Source: Amblyornis subalaris
Taxonomy: Eukaryota; Chordata; Aves; Passeriformes; Ptilonorhynchidae
DNA: 64,000 nt
Direction: 5' to 3'
Assembly (NCBI GenBank): GCA_018881555.1
Contig: JACAXG010000059.1
Location: forward strand, 4,709,580-4,773,579
Under the pieces are notes generated by a model. That model ran no database searches. It had not been told where the DNA came from and was given only the letters and a program-made list of their open reading frames with translations. A program made the translations under genes and the position numbers. Below are positions 13,177 to 24,769 of this stretch, piece by piece (the first letter of the stretch is position 1; every line of letters begins with the position of its first letter).

Positions 13177-16100
13177 GGATTTCCCATACAGAAAACGTAT
13201 TTGGCCTGTAATTTCCCTTCTGGGAAGCTCTACCTAGTTATGCTGCTTTCTGTCTGGCAGGACTGCGGGGTCCATGCTGCAAATGGGATAGCTCAGTGTG
13301 AGGAGTCCTTCCTAACATATATCCCACTGCATCCTGTTCCAAGCCCCATCCTGCAAAGCTGTCTGTGTGTGCTGCCCTGCAGGAGGGCTGGTAGTTTCAC
13401 TGAGCAGATGCAGGACTGCTGCTGTGTGCTGAAGGTGATGGATAGCTGCTGTTCTCCTCAGGATGTATCTGCTGCGGGGCTGCTCCTGACTGCCCTGAAA
13501 GAGAGGGAAAGATACACAAAATATGGAGCCACGGATGCCATTCCTTAGTTTTTCCTTCTTTCTCTCAGTGTAGGCCCTGCAGAACACCTCAGGTGGAAAT
13601 ACTGTTGTGGAGATTATGTAAAGCTGCTATCCTTCAGGTTGCCACCTTCCTTCCTCCATGATTCTCTTGCCTCCTTGAGAGGGTAGAACAGGACCTCTCT
13701 GAGGTCCCCAGCCTCCTCTACCAACAAAAGTCCAACCACTACCTTTATGCTGAACACAAATCAAAACATGTCTCACCTTTACATCCGTGTTCTCTAGTCC
13801 AAACTAAAATTTCATTCTGTTTCTGTGTTGTTTCTTTATGGATGGCTCTCAAAAGTTCAAGCTCAGCAATGCTAACACCAGCCTGTTGTTGCCTGATGTG
13901 CAGTCTTGTCTCATCCGGGCACTTGCCATGCCCTTTCCTCCATCCTTGACAGGAGAGCTTTGAAAAAACCCCTCAGAATGGTGCTGGACTGGGTCATCCA
14001 CCTCACGCTTGGCTTTTTGGCTTCNTCTCATTTGCCCTGATTTCCCATGCTTTCACAGCTCTTCAGCTGTTCCTGGGTTTTCCTTTTCCAAGTGACTTGG
14101 GAGGCACAGAGGCCTGTGCCAGCCTTCCCTTTGCAGTTGTTCAGCCCTGCATTGTTGGGCTGTACCTGTATGACCGTTCTTGCCAGGGAGGAGCCCGCTG
14201 AGGACATCCACAACAATCTGTTGTCATCCCTTTTCAAGTCTCCTGTCATGTGTGTCTACAAACAAATAAACGAAATAACTGCAAATGTAGACACTCTTGG
14301 GGCTTAATCACGATGACTAACGTTGCCTCATGGCTTCTGTGTGCTCCTCTATCCACANCCATCTGCTGTTGCTTTGCTTACCAATCGATAACTGTGAATC
14401 AGGGCATTTCCTCTTCCCTTCTCCACCCTGCCCCAATCTCTGCCTCTTGCTCCCGGGGGCTGTGACAGCTTCCAAAGTCACCCCGTTACCACAGGCGGGG
14501 CAACTCACGTCCTGTTGGTACAAGGAAGCTTCCTTTTATGAATGTTAAGGACCATCCCATCCATGTGAGTTGTGAAACAAGATGACACCATGCTTGCATT
14601 ATAATGCCATCGTGTTTGGCTGCTGAGGTGAAAGTGGAGCTATCTTAAAGCCAGGTTGCAAAACTCTTGCCTTGCTCTTTCTCAGGTGCTGTTGTCGGTC
14701 TGTGACACACTTCCAAAAATCCCGTTTTGCTGTATTTCTGGCAGAGAATATTTCCACTTTGGGTATTTTTCCGGATTTTTTTTTTTTTTTTGTGGTCTTT
14801 CATGGCTTTGTCCAGACCTCTGAGGTGAGGCCTGGCTCTGCATCCATGCATCCCAAATCAAGTTCTAGTGCAGGTGCTGGCAGCTCTTCCCCTTCTGGCA
14901 GGGGTGCTTGCCAGAAAATTCATGACACACTGCAGAGAGCATTACTTTTTCCTACTAGGGTGGAAACCAAAGCAAAGAGGGGTGCAGTAGCCAGCTGATT
15001 ATCCTAAAGCAAGCCAGAAGGAAAGGTATAGTTAGAGCACAGGGATTGGGCTGACCTCTTAGTGCGTGCTGGGGCTGACTGCTGCCATTTCTGTTGTCCC
15101 CCTGGGATGGGGGCTGGTGCTGGTGGACAGACAGCAGAGGACCCTCTTCCCTCAGCTCCAANTGCCCATTGGAGCGTTAGCTCTGCCTTGGCATGTGTGT
15201 CTGCAGAGGAATTCAAACAGTACTTGAAAGAAAACAAAGCAGAGCAAACGGTTCTTGAAAAGCAGCTGGTGAACTCCGCTGGCTGGAGCCAGAAGCCTTT
15301 TTAGGGCAAGTGACAGTTCCACTTCTCCCCTAGGGAAGAAGGATCTGCTACAACAGAAACTCCTTCTGTCATGGGAGGTTAGCAAGAGAATCTGGTGTAC
15401 GTTTTACCGGTTAACGATTCAGGTTTTTGGTTTGCAGCCCTGCTGTAAATCACATTTCCATGTGGGTGGGATGATCCGGGCAGCTCCAGCTCTGCAGAAG
15501 AAAACCTGTCTGTGCTGGCTGGCCTGGGTGATTTGGCCGATAGCAAGTCCAAGTCAGCATCCCTTGGGTGTTTGTAGGGGGCCATGACTGAGTCCTGCCT
15601 CAGGGGAACTCCACGACCTCCGTTCTCTCCTGCTGNGTCCCTTGATCTGCATTTTCCATCAAGGTAAAGTGGGAGTAAGATAATATCCCCAGGATTTGGT
15701 AACCATCTGTGTCGGGGCCAGCTTTAGTCACAGCAGTTGCTTTCAGGCAGGAAATTGCTGAGGACAGCAAATCATCCTGACAGTAAGCATCCTGCAAACC
15801 TGTTGCCTCTTCTCCCTCTTGCCTGGTTCATCTCCAGCGACGCAGCCGCTGCTGGTGCAGGGGGCAGAGTGTGGCGAGGGCAGCAGCAGAAGGCTTCCCC
15901 GGGCTCCCTCCTCCCCCACCACGGCCTCTGTGGACAAGTGACAGGGTGCAGAGAGGGGGATCGCACCAAAGAAGCTTCCAGACTCAGGAAGTTATTTTTT
16001 CCTCATTCTTGAGAAGCAAATATCACATGACCTGTGTGATGGAAAAGCTCTTCTCAGCACGCGTCGAACAGCACTGAGAAGTGAAGAATCGGCACAAAAC

Positions 16101-17250
16101 CGTGTTGGCAGTTGACATTTCGTGAGCACATTGCCAGCAGGCTCAGCTGAGAGGGTTCAGGAAGCCCTGGAGCAGGACGGCCCCTTTGCCTCCCCCAGCA
16201 TGATGCCCCTGGGAGTGCAAGATATTGTCATGTGGGCAAGAAACAAAGCTGTGAACCAAGGTCACCCCTGCTCCATACCGAAACTGGTGGCTTGTCCCCA
16301 ACGTGGTTTCTTGCTTGCACAGAATTTAAGGAGGTGACATTTAAGTGTAGGGGGTAAAAGGTATTCCTGGTCCTCTGGAGAGGGTTTTGACTGCATTTTG
16401 TTTGCTTTTCCACCTGCAGGCCTGCCTGCTGTAACNTTGTAAGGGTGACACAGGGATGCTTGGACAAGCTCCTACCTATAGCTCCCTGCAAGGAGAAGGG
16501 CAGTGTTTACTCTGCCAGTGCACTAATTTAAATTACCTGGCTGCAGCACTAATGCACAGAACCTGTTGCCTCCTTTGGGAGACTCTGGGAGCCAAGGAGT
16601 TGGAGGTGATGAGTCATTTGCTGTGTAGTAGGGAAGCCATTCATCGCCTGCCTGCATTGCAAGATATGTGGCTGCCTGTGCTGTGTGCTTTCAGTTCGGG
16701 TTGGAAGTGAGATAGCNAAGCCTGCTGTGCTTGGGAATGGCAACCCCTTGGAGCGGGAGATGAAATGCTAAGGGAGAAANAGGAAAAGGTGGTGAAGGGA
16801 TAAACAGGGGACCAAGCCTCGTAATGCAACATTCAGGAACCTCAGTAGAAAATGAGACTCTTGGGCTTTCATTCCTGCTGTCATGAATATTTCAAGGTTT
16901 CTATAATGATTCGTGAGTGTAAAATGCCAAACAGTCGTGGGAGTAAGGGTTTGGTGTCTTGGACTTCTCCCTCCTAGATGAATCCCAAACCATTTAGTCA
17001 TTACATAAAGGTGACCAACACCCACAGGAAAATGCAAGCAGAACTGCTGCTCTCTTCCAGTATCAGCTGCTACCTGTCTGTCAGGCCAATATCGAGAGAG
17101 GCATGAATTGGCTGCAGTCACAGAAATGAAGGTGTGGACTCTGAAATCTAATGATAACATATTTCTTCCAAAGTAACAATGAAAGTGCTTATCATAGCTA
17201 ACTGGATGAAAGAAATGTTTTAAGATAAATGACAGCAGCTGAGAGACTGC

Positions 17251-17277
17251 TTTTTTTTTTTTTGCTTTTTTTTTTTT
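17251..17277. repeat. Paired T-runs
   Basis: Thirteen T, then GC, then twelve T, followed by GTACAG. It could be the poly(A) tail of an old minus-strand retro-insertion, but no retro-copied gene is recognisable beside it, so it is listed only as a simple repeat. Confidence 0.7.
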
Positions 17278-19127
17278 GTACAGTTGCCCAGAACTGTTTA
17301 GAAAGAATTCAGACACGCCCAAAGACTCTCACATTGTTAGACTGGGCCAAGAAATAGATTTTCTTTCCTAAAAATGATTCTATGGAAAAATGGGAAGTGC
17401 AACCAGGAGCTGAAAGTCTCATAAGATGAGAGGCTGAAAGTGTATTTGGCAAAGGAGATTTTTTTCTTCTTACTGCTGAAACACCCTTTTCTTTGCTGGT
17501 TGCCAGTGAAGAACGTTGATAATGGAAATGTCCATTTGCCCCTTTTTCTAGGTTACTTTTCTTCCCAGGGTGGAAAGAGTGAGGGGGGTCTGAATTGACT
17601 GGCAAAACAGCACAAAACTGGGAGTTGAGCTTGATTTTGGTGGGTAGGATTAGAAAGCTGAAAAGCAGCGTGTTCATTCCTGCGTGTACTTCAGGCAGAG
17701 CCTGCAGAAGCTTGGACGGTCCCAGCAGCAGCTGCAGGTCTGGCTGGCCACGGAGCAGAGCTCACAGCAGCTTGCCAAGGAGTACCCGGGGCCTCGCCTC
17801 TGTCGTCTGTGCTTAACGAGCCCAGTCGTCTTGGTCCTGAAGGGCTCTGCCCCTGCAATTTGTGCGTGCCCAAGTCAGCACCAAGACATTTTACCACTGC
17901 AGTACAGAAGAACAGCCTTATGGGCTGCTTTCTGCCTGTCCTTAGAGAGGCACGATGCCACAGCTGAACGCCACAGAACACAGCGTTTGAGAGTTAAATC
18001 AGCAACAAACGAAGCTTTGCCTTAGTGTAGCTCTTTGCTTTCGCAGAGTGCACACCAAGCTGCACTAATGCTCCAGCTGTGTCTGGAGGGGACGTGTGGG
18101 AGGTCTCCTGTAGCTGGGGTTTGAAGCCAGAGCTGACCATCAGCCCTCTTCCCTGCGCTGGCTTCGCTCAGCCTGGGAGAGAGCCAGCAGCCAGCAAGGG
18201 TGTTGGGAAACCACAGGTATCTAGTCAGGTAGCCACCTCGCTTCTGGCCTTCTTCATCTTCAGGAAACATCCTTCACTCTGCACATACTCCAAAGCCTGA
18301 AGCTGCTGTGTGTTTCTCAGAGAGATGCTTCCCTAATGTTATTTCCCAAGGTGGTAGTATAATGTTTTTCCTCGCAGATAGATCATAACCTCAGGCGGAG
18401 TNCAACATCAGACGTGGGTACATTTATGAAAAAAAATTGGCATACTCTTCTGTCAAGCAACAGTTAAAAGAAAATCTGCAAAGGGATTAGCTGCCATACA
18501 CTCTGGGGCTTGCTGACAGATGTCCTGAAAATCTGGAAATGTGTCGATCTATCTTTACACAGGGTTTTTTTGGTTTGGTTTTTTTTTTTCATTTCTCTCT
18601 CCTTCTCCCTCTCCTCATCCATCTTCCCAGGGCACACAAATGGGAATTCCTTCAAATCCACGGNGCTTCCTGGGAACTGCCTCGATGCCATCCACAGATT
18701 GGCATACGAGTCCNAGGGTGCAATCTGGGCTGAGCTAAACCCAAACCCTCAGTCTCATTAGATGCCAGCTTCCCTGCAATGGCAGCAGTGCTGCTTTGTG
18801 CCAGGGCAGTTAGGGTTTTCTTTCTGTTCCAACTGCAACCTCTCATCTCATTTTAAAGGAGCTTAAATGTTGGCCATTAAATATAAATATCTTCTTTTTC
18901 CTCTGGGTGAAACTGATGTTCAAAACTTCACAGTGTAAATAAGGTCTGGAGAACATGTTTTAGGCAATGATTCTGTCAAAATAAATGGCTCTGGCCATTC
19001 CTCCCCGCTTCAAACCAGAGCTCTAGGTGTGTCTCCTCTCCTTTCACAATGTGGCAGANGAGCTCTGACCTGATTGTGATGTTCCCCCAAGCACATCCTC
19101 GGGCTTAAGACCATGAGTTCTGTGGAT

Positions 19128-19165
19128 TGTGTTGCGTGATCTTGGGCAAATCACATAGGANGATT
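19128..19165 (+). mobile_element. Possible ancient MIR-like SINE core
   Basis: The segment reading GTGATCTTGGGCAAATCACAT resembles the most conserved stretch of MIR-type core SINEs, where the consensus has GTGACCTTGGGCAAGTCAC. Only about 30 bases are recognisable, and neither the tRNA-like head nor a tail can be seen, so chance resemblance is possible. Confidence 0.3.
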
Positions 19166-19769
19166 TTTTTTAAAGTGCTTTCTGTTTCCAGATGGTTTGA
19201 TTCTGATTGCTCAATCTGAAATGCTCAGGTGGCCTCCGAGGGGAGGGGGATGTGGATACAGCCCACCTCTGTGAGCCACAGAGTCTTTCCTGTTCTCCAG
19301 CTCTGGCCCAAGTCACTGCCCTCAGGGAGACAGTCACTCCTGCAACTGTGAGTAAATCTCCCCCTCCTCTTCTTCTCCCCACTATCTCTTTTCNTCCCCT
19401 ACAGGAAGGAAATCATTCCTCCTGACTTGTGGAGGAGTCAGGAGTCTCCTGCCTTGCTGAAAACAAGACTCTGTTTGAGTCTTTGCTCTGTTGAGCCCAG
19501 TCCCTTTTTTTGCTATAGTTTGTTACGATTAGAACCCAGGTTAGTGCCTGCTCCAAAATGTAAAGGTTGCAAATCTGTTTTGTGCCTTGTTCCCTCTCCT
19601 ACCTGCTCATCAGAGGAGTGGGGTAAATCCCCGCTGGGTCCAGAACTTGAGGGTGTGCTGTGTTTTGTCCTNAAAAAGGACCGGCATTCTTATTTCATAA
19701 CATACACATGTTGCATTTCTGCCAAACCTCTTTTCTCTGGGGGCCAGACAACAGTTTAACTTCAGTGTT

Positions 19770-20560
19770 CATCCATGGGTCACGGGAAGCCTGCGCACAT
19801 CGGGCAAGCAGCGTGTTCAGAGCCTGGATGTTGATGTCACTTTGCTTCCCTCGGGCGACGGACGCAGCTCTCAGTCACAGCTGTTGTATTACAGCANCCT
19901 CTGGCAAGCCAGAGGTTTGGGATGCATCTGCCCCCATGGCCCTCGGCCACACAGCAGCCGCCCAGCCGTGCCTCTCACTCGGGCACCCGTTGGTCGTGCC
20001 TCTGCTAGAAAAGGCAGGACCAACGGGAAGTGCCCGTGACTTGGTANGGGCATGGAGCAGCTCAGCAAAGGCAGCACGGGGGATCATTTCCCCTTCTCCC
20101 GCTGCCCGGTCTCAAGCCCTGCCTGCCAAGGCGAGCGACGGGAAGCAAGTCCAAGCACACTGCTGGCAGNGATCCGGCCACAAGAAAGACGGCGGTGTGG
20201 GTTGCGACCTAACGAGTGTATCATCAGCATCGCCTGAGTCACGCCCGTCTGCCTGCAGCTATTCCAGCCGCCCCTCNGCCAAAGAGCAACCGCGGGGCCC
20301 GACCCAAGCGATCCGGCTGCTGCTGGGGACGGCGCTGCTGAATGACTCGGTTGTGCGGGGAGTACGAGGCAGCCCAGATCCGTCTTCCTGGAAAGCTGCT
20401 TCANAGTAACCTTGTGCTTGAAACGGCTTTGTCTTTGGGGTGGCTGTGCTGTTCGCTTCCGCTCAGCCGCGTGAGTAAACCACGCGGACAGACAGACGTC
20501 CGCAGGGAGTCAGAGCCCCACCACGCGAGAGAGAGAGCGCCAGAGCCAAGCTTGAGGAAG
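19770..20560. promoter_or_regulatory. CpG-rich block 2.5 kb upstream of the promoter
   Basis: CpG dinucleotides become frequent here, in contrast to the flanks. The richest part is about 20,120-20,540, with runs such as GACGGCGGTG, CCGCGGGGCC and GACGGCGCTG. A 249-codon plus-strand open frame crosses the block, but it is explained by GC-rich sequence with few stops and shows no domain. The block may be a distal promoter, an enhancer with CpG-island character or a first exon of an unseen non-coding transcript. Confidence 0.4.
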
Positions 20561-22639
20561 CTGTCCTGCCCGAGCCTCAGTTTCTCCGCTGATGCAGAAG
20601 TGAGGCCAGTGTTTTCCCCAAAAGACCAGAAGGTGTTTGTGAAGTCCTCTGAGGAAGGGCGCCCTCGTGAACACCAAGCTATTTTTATTATTGGGGTCAG
20701 GGAGGAGAACACGCGCAAAGGTGATGAAGCTTTTGAAACACAGGTTCCCATTAATAGTCTTCAGCNCACACAGTTCTTATTATAATCTAATTTGACTGGA
20801 ATTGGATTAATCTTATAATGCTATAATGTCATTTCCATGGTCTTTTTATATTTTTATTGTTACTATGCATTAATGTAATACTTTGCAAGAGCTCTGAGAA
20901 GAGGATGTGAGTTTAGTGAATCTCTGATAACATTTTTGCAGGGCATTTTTATGCTCCTGTTAGGCTCGTATGCTATAAAGTCACATAGTGCCTGGAAATA
21001 GCAAGAATTCACATAAATTCATCTTGAATTATCTTCCAACAGGCTCCACTGGCAAAAGCAATGTATTCAGAGCCAAGAAACCAGGCTTGTCCCTGACCTG
21101 TCCCGGGAGCTCACCTGAATCATGCCAGTGTTTTCATCTCTGTCTCTAAATCTGAAGGTGGAAATAATGTGTCCATATAGGAATGTCGTGAATCCATAGT
21201 CTATATCCCTTGCCATCTAGAAAAACTATCTTGTAACACCAAGCTTTAATGCTTCTTTTTTAGTGAGTTTNTGCTGCCTGTGCCTTGTGTTTCTTAATTT
21301 GCCTTTTTTTTCTTTTGCTATTATTTATTTCTCTAGTTACACGTCTTTTGAAGCATTACAGTAAATAATCTTTACCCTCCATGCATTTAAAGATGTTGGA
21401 CGTTTACTTCAAAGCAGCTCCACAGTGCTTGCTCCAAATAGTCATGGGCTTGTCTGTGAGGACTTATAATAGGAGACTGCGCGTGACAAATATTGGGTAA
21501 GCTGAGCGATATTACAGTGGATGACATTTCAGTCCTCAAATCACCTAAGAGAAAAGCCAAATAGACTGGTATTTCCTATGAACTCTTATCAACACCTCTG
21601 TTCCTTTTCCAAGTCTCACTTGAAGGCAGTCTTGATGCAATTAAAGCTTAAGGGCCAGAGCGTGAGCTTCATTTTCAGTGCAAATATGACACTAACTCTT
21701 TCTCTCCCAGATCTCCGGTTATTCTGTTCTTTGGTTCCTCTGTTCAGAGAGCGTGGCAAAGCTGCAAATTAAACCTCCCACTCTGAAAANGGCACGCTTA
21801 ACATTATTAGCCTGCAGAAACAGAATTTGCTGGGTCACTAGGAGCTGGCTACCAACGCATCTGCCACGACAGCCACGTTGGGAAGCAAGTCCATATGGTA
21901 ATCCAGACAACTTCTGACTTCTACTGGGTACAGCTTCTAAGGACTTGGCATCTTTCATTAGACAGTTTGGGTTTGTGCTGTTTTCTGCCTTTCCGTGGCA
22001 TAAAAGGGTTGGGTTCCTGCATTTGCATCACCAACACTTCTCTGGGCACTCTCTGTAGGCAGAAGGGTCTCCTGCAAAGGATCCTTGCAGCATGGGAGCA
22101 CTAGGAGGGCACCTCATTCTGCTGTTGCTGTCACTTCTGGCCTCTTTCTTATTTTTGTAAGCAAACAAGCAACTGGGAGTTTCATTTGGAGATTTGAACG
22201 TCTGCACCCTTGAGAAGGGCTTTCTCATTCATCTTTTATTTACAAACAACCTCAACACCGGTCCCTAGTGTTGCCATATTTATGCATTTCAGTGTTTCCT
22301 GGTTGTACTTCTAATGCATTTCTGCCATTGACACAGACACATTGTGGTGTTGATTGGGCAGCATCCCAAGCGCAGCACTGCCTGCACACGGGGAGGGCTC
22401 ACATCTGGCAACCTGGCATTAACACCAGCCCTGGATTCGGGTCTCGGCAACAGCGCGTCGCAGCGGGACGGTCACGAGTTGATCGAAACTCGGGAAGCCC
22501 GGCTGTTATTTCTGGTTCGCACGGGAACAAAAGGGCGCATTTATGCCATGTCCCAAAGACGCCGGGCTTCCGAGGAGCGCCCGAGGACTCTCTTTTCTTT
22601 TTTTTTTTTTTCCCCCTTAAAACAAAGGAACCCGGTTTA
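20561..22639. other. Upstream flank, third part: non-coding
   Basis: This is AT-rich from about 20,770 to 21,400 (many ATTA, TAAT and TTTAT strings) and ordinary after that. No exon, repeat family or RNA gene is recognised. A T-run followed by a C-run at about 22,597-22,617 marks the change into the CpG island. Confidence 0.6.
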
Positions 22640-22740
22640 TCCCTGCAGCTCTCGCACGACCGCGCCTTCACCCCCGAGCCCCACGCCACGACCTTTCAGC
22701 AGCGCCCTCTCCGCGCACCCCGTCCCGCGGTGCCGCCGGC

Positions 22741-22835
22741 CGGGGCAGGCTCGCTGGGCGGGCGGGCCGGGGGAGCGGGCGGGCCGGGGGAGCGGGCGGC
22801 GCGGGGCGGGCCGGGGCGGGCCGGGGGCGGGCTCT
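22741..22835 (+). promoter_or_regulatory. GC-box and G-run array
   Basis: The stretch alternates G-runs of three to five with short spacers. It contains two copies of GGGGGAGCGGGCGG and several GGGGCGGGCC units. These are Sp/KLF-type GC boxes. The same G-runs satisfy the four-tract rule for a G-quadruplex on the plus strand several times over. It probably lies at or just upstream of the transcription start. Confidence 0.6.
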
Positions 22836-22888
22836 GGCGGCGCGGAGCAAGCGCCGGGCACCCCGCGGCGGCGGCGGCAGCGCTGAAC

Positions 22889-22916
22889 GGGCGGGCGGGC
22901 GGGCGGGCAGGTGAGG
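22889..22916 (+). other. GGGC microsatellite ending in a candidate splice donor
   Basis: Five tandem GGGC units are followed by CAG|GTGAGG, a near-perfect donor with the break after 22,910. If used, it would end a non-coding first exon. A partner acceptor might be the GGCAG at 23,299-23,303 just before the start codon, or a site elsewhere. Use is inferred, not shown. Confidence 0.35.
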
Positions 22917-23152
22917 GCGGCGGGCCGGGGCAAGCCGGGGGGCGCGGCGCCCCGCTTATTTTTGTAACTTTCCGGGGTGGGGTCTTTTTGTTGTCGCTTC
23001 TGCCCCCCCCCCCTCGTTTCTCCCGCACCTTCCCCGCGCTCTTTTTTTTCCGCGCCTTGGAGGAGACGNTTTTCTCTGGCTTTCCTGCTGCCGCTCCCGC
23101 GGGAGCCGTCGGCGCGGAGGGGAGGCGCGGCGGCCGCCCCGCTGCGGGGGCG

Positions 23153-23275
23153 ATGCCCCCGCCTGCCTTGGCGCCTCCCCGTGCCGGCCCCGCCGCCTTC
23201 CCTTTGTGCCGCCGGGCCCGGCGCGACGCCTGCCCCGGGAGCCGGCGCCCCGCGGCGCCCCGCGGCGGGAGGTAA
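23153..23275 (+). other. Upstream open reading frame (40 codons)
   Basis: An ATG at 23,153, with G at position -3, opens a 40-codon frame rich in Pro, Ala and Arg that ends at TAA 23,273-23,275, 30 bases before the IGSF3 start codon. It is in the same frame as the main start, so the TAA also shows that the main protein cannot begin further upstream in unspliced RNA. Its GC-rich product resembles no protein. It matters only if transcription starts upstream of 23,153; it might then reduce translation of the main frame. Confidence 0.35.
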
Positions 23276-23305
23276 GGGCGGCCGCCGCCCCGCGCCCCGG
23301 CAGCC

Positions 23306-23348
23306 ATGCGGACCCTGCGGCCGCAGCTCGCCTCCCTGCTGCTCCTCG
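23306..23348 (+). CDS. IGSF3: IGSF3, first coding exon (signal peptide)
   Basis: This exon encodes the first 14 residues and the first base of codon 15 of IGSF3, a type I membrane protein of the EWI branch of the immunoglobulin superfamily. The translation MRTLRPQLASLLLL has a basic start and a leucine-rich core, as expected for a signal peptide. Spliced to the exon at 50,882 it continues GMALA, giving a likely signal-peptidase cut after Ala19 and a mature end at Gln20. The start is supported by G at -3, by an in-frame TAA 30 bases upstream, and by length agreement with the mammalian protein, whose signal peptide also joins the V domain through a Gly codon at this point. The donor G|GTAAGT after 23,348 is a full consensus match. 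The exon lies inside the CpG island. The residues are not conserved enough to be identified alone; the call rests on the in-frame, phase-matched join to the downstream exon. Confidence 0.85.
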
Positions 23349-23539
23349 GTAAGTGCCCGTGGCCGGCGGGGAGGGGCGGGACGGGGCAGCGCGGGGCTGC
23401 CCCGGGCGGGGCNGGACGGGACGGNACCCCCGGTGGGCGCCGTGCCTCGCAGGGCGTGCGGGAGGATCGCCTCTTGCCGGTGCCAAGCGCCTGTCCCCAG
23501 GAGTTGTCACTGTCCGCGCTGCTCCTGTGGAGGGAGGAG

Positions 23540-23600
23540 TGGGGGAAAAAATGTAAATATCTATCTATTTATTTCTCTCTCTNTATATATATGTGTTTGA
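23540..23600. repeat. Short AT-rich simple repeat inside the CpG island
   Basis: A CTAT/TTAT/CTCT mixture followed by TATATATATGTG interrupts the GC-rich island. It appears to be a small microsatellite insertion. One undetermined base lies inside it at 23,583. Confidence 0.5.
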
Positions 23601-24769
23601 ATAAATCAGAGTTTCATCTCGACCCGCAGTGCCCCGGTGACCCTCCTGCCGTGTCCCGGGGCGCGGCGCGGGGTCCGGCCGGGGCGTGGGAGCGGAGGGG
23701 ACGGCCGGGCTCCGGCTGCAACTTGGGAAGGCGAGCGGCCGTCCAGGGGCTGCTCCTGCTGGGGCCGGGGGGCGTCTCGGAGGGGAACCGTAAGGGTAGG
23801 GAGTTACATAGGTCTNTGCTGAGCTTGCACAATGAAAGCCGAGAAAATGCCTGGGGTAAGGTAGGCTGCAGAAACAAAGTGCTCTGCTTGGCTCTCGAAG
23901 AGCGCGTTGAAATGTAGAGAGAAGGCAGTCCCTGCTGCCGTGAAATGCAATTTGATTGCTTTGTGCTGCCTCTCAAACTCCTCCTGTAGTCGCTTCTCTC
24001 TGCCGGCGTTCTGTACCCTGTGAACCGTTAAACGTGTGGTTTTGTCCCATCCCACAAGTGCCTGCCCCAGGGATGACTGTGTGCAGTTCTGGAAAGTCCT
24101 TTGGGATCCCGCTGCTGGGTGAGAGACGCTGTAGCAATGCAAGATCCCTTCCTACAAATTTGGGAAAAGCGGAATACAAGACAATTAAAATGCCTCTTCT
24201 GCTTTTTGCTGCAGACCATGTGCGAGGCTTAAGTACCGATGAGTTGATAGGAACATTTGTGGAAAATACAGCACGGCACCCTCACGCTGCTTTCTGCCTG
24301 TGTATGTATTTGAGCTGTTTTGATTTGCCTTTTCATTGGTATGATTTTCTGCTGGCATTAGTGCTATTGAGGGAAGAAGCGGCAAGGCTGGCAATTTTAC
24401 TGTCTTGAGGATTGTCACATACGTACCTGCTCTGCCAATTTAGAAACAAGATCTTTACTCGAATTGCAGTCGTGCTTCCATGTCTGTAATTTCTGTGTTT
24501 TTTCGTGCACTCTGTCTGTCTTTAGTGAAGAGAAAGAGAGAGAACACTTTGAAATGGTTTTGGAGATGGTTCAAACTTCCCCTAACCACTAGCTTGCCCT
24601 GAAAAGAAAAGCCATCTTCCAGCTAAGTTTATCCCGGGTGTCTTTGCTGTGTGAGTGCAGGGAGCCCGCAAGATGGGTGTAGGCGAAGGGCACTCTGTTG
24701 CTGCCTTGGCTTCGCACGCTCCATCGCTGCTGTTGAAGAACAATAACACCATTCTGGATTAGGGATTCC

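Larger units (their letters stand above)
7244..19769. other. Upstream flank, second part: non-coding
   Basis: No exon of a known protein is recognised. The sequence is mixed composition with short simple repeats: T-runs near 8,083 and 14,778, a TTC microsatellite at 13,157-13,176, and two adjoining T-runs at 17,251-17,277. AT-rich, homeodomain-motif-bearing stretches lie at about 8,310-8,400 and 10,000-10,110 and might be regulatory. Short open frames occur on both strands, but none shows a domain, a compositional coding signal or splice sites in a sensible arrangement. Confidence 0.6.
22640..23800 (+). promoter_or_regulatory. IGSF3: CpG island: probable IGSF3 promoter and 5' UTR
   Basis: GC content and CpG density rise sharply at about 22,640 and fall away by about 23,800, with the first coding exon inside. 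The island has many GC boxes (GGGGCGGG and its variants between 22,740 and 22,835), no TATA box in a convincing position, and repeated GC-rich short units. This is the usual form of a broad, TATA-less housekeeping or developmental promoter. The transcription start cannot be fixed by reading. It should lie upstream of 23,306, and two good splice-donor matches in the island (after 22,910 and after 23,271) suggest that alternative first exons are possible. The opposite strand is equally GC-rich, so divergent transcription cannot be excluded. Confidence 0.8.

Noticed and set aside
19660..20409. 249-codon plus-strand frame upstream of the gene
   Set aside because: GC-rich composition explains it; no domain and several undetermined residues.
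22268..23275. 335-codon plus-strand open frame across the promoter region
   Set aside because: It runs through a T-run, GC boxes and a GGGC microsatellite; the Gly/Ala/Pro/Arg-rich product is what CpG-island DNA gives in any frame. Only its last 40 codons are mentioned, as a uORF.
22696..23510. Long minus-strand Arg/Pro/Ala-rich frames in the CpG island
   Set aside because: Low-complexity output of GC-rich DNA, overlapping in several frames at once, no domain.
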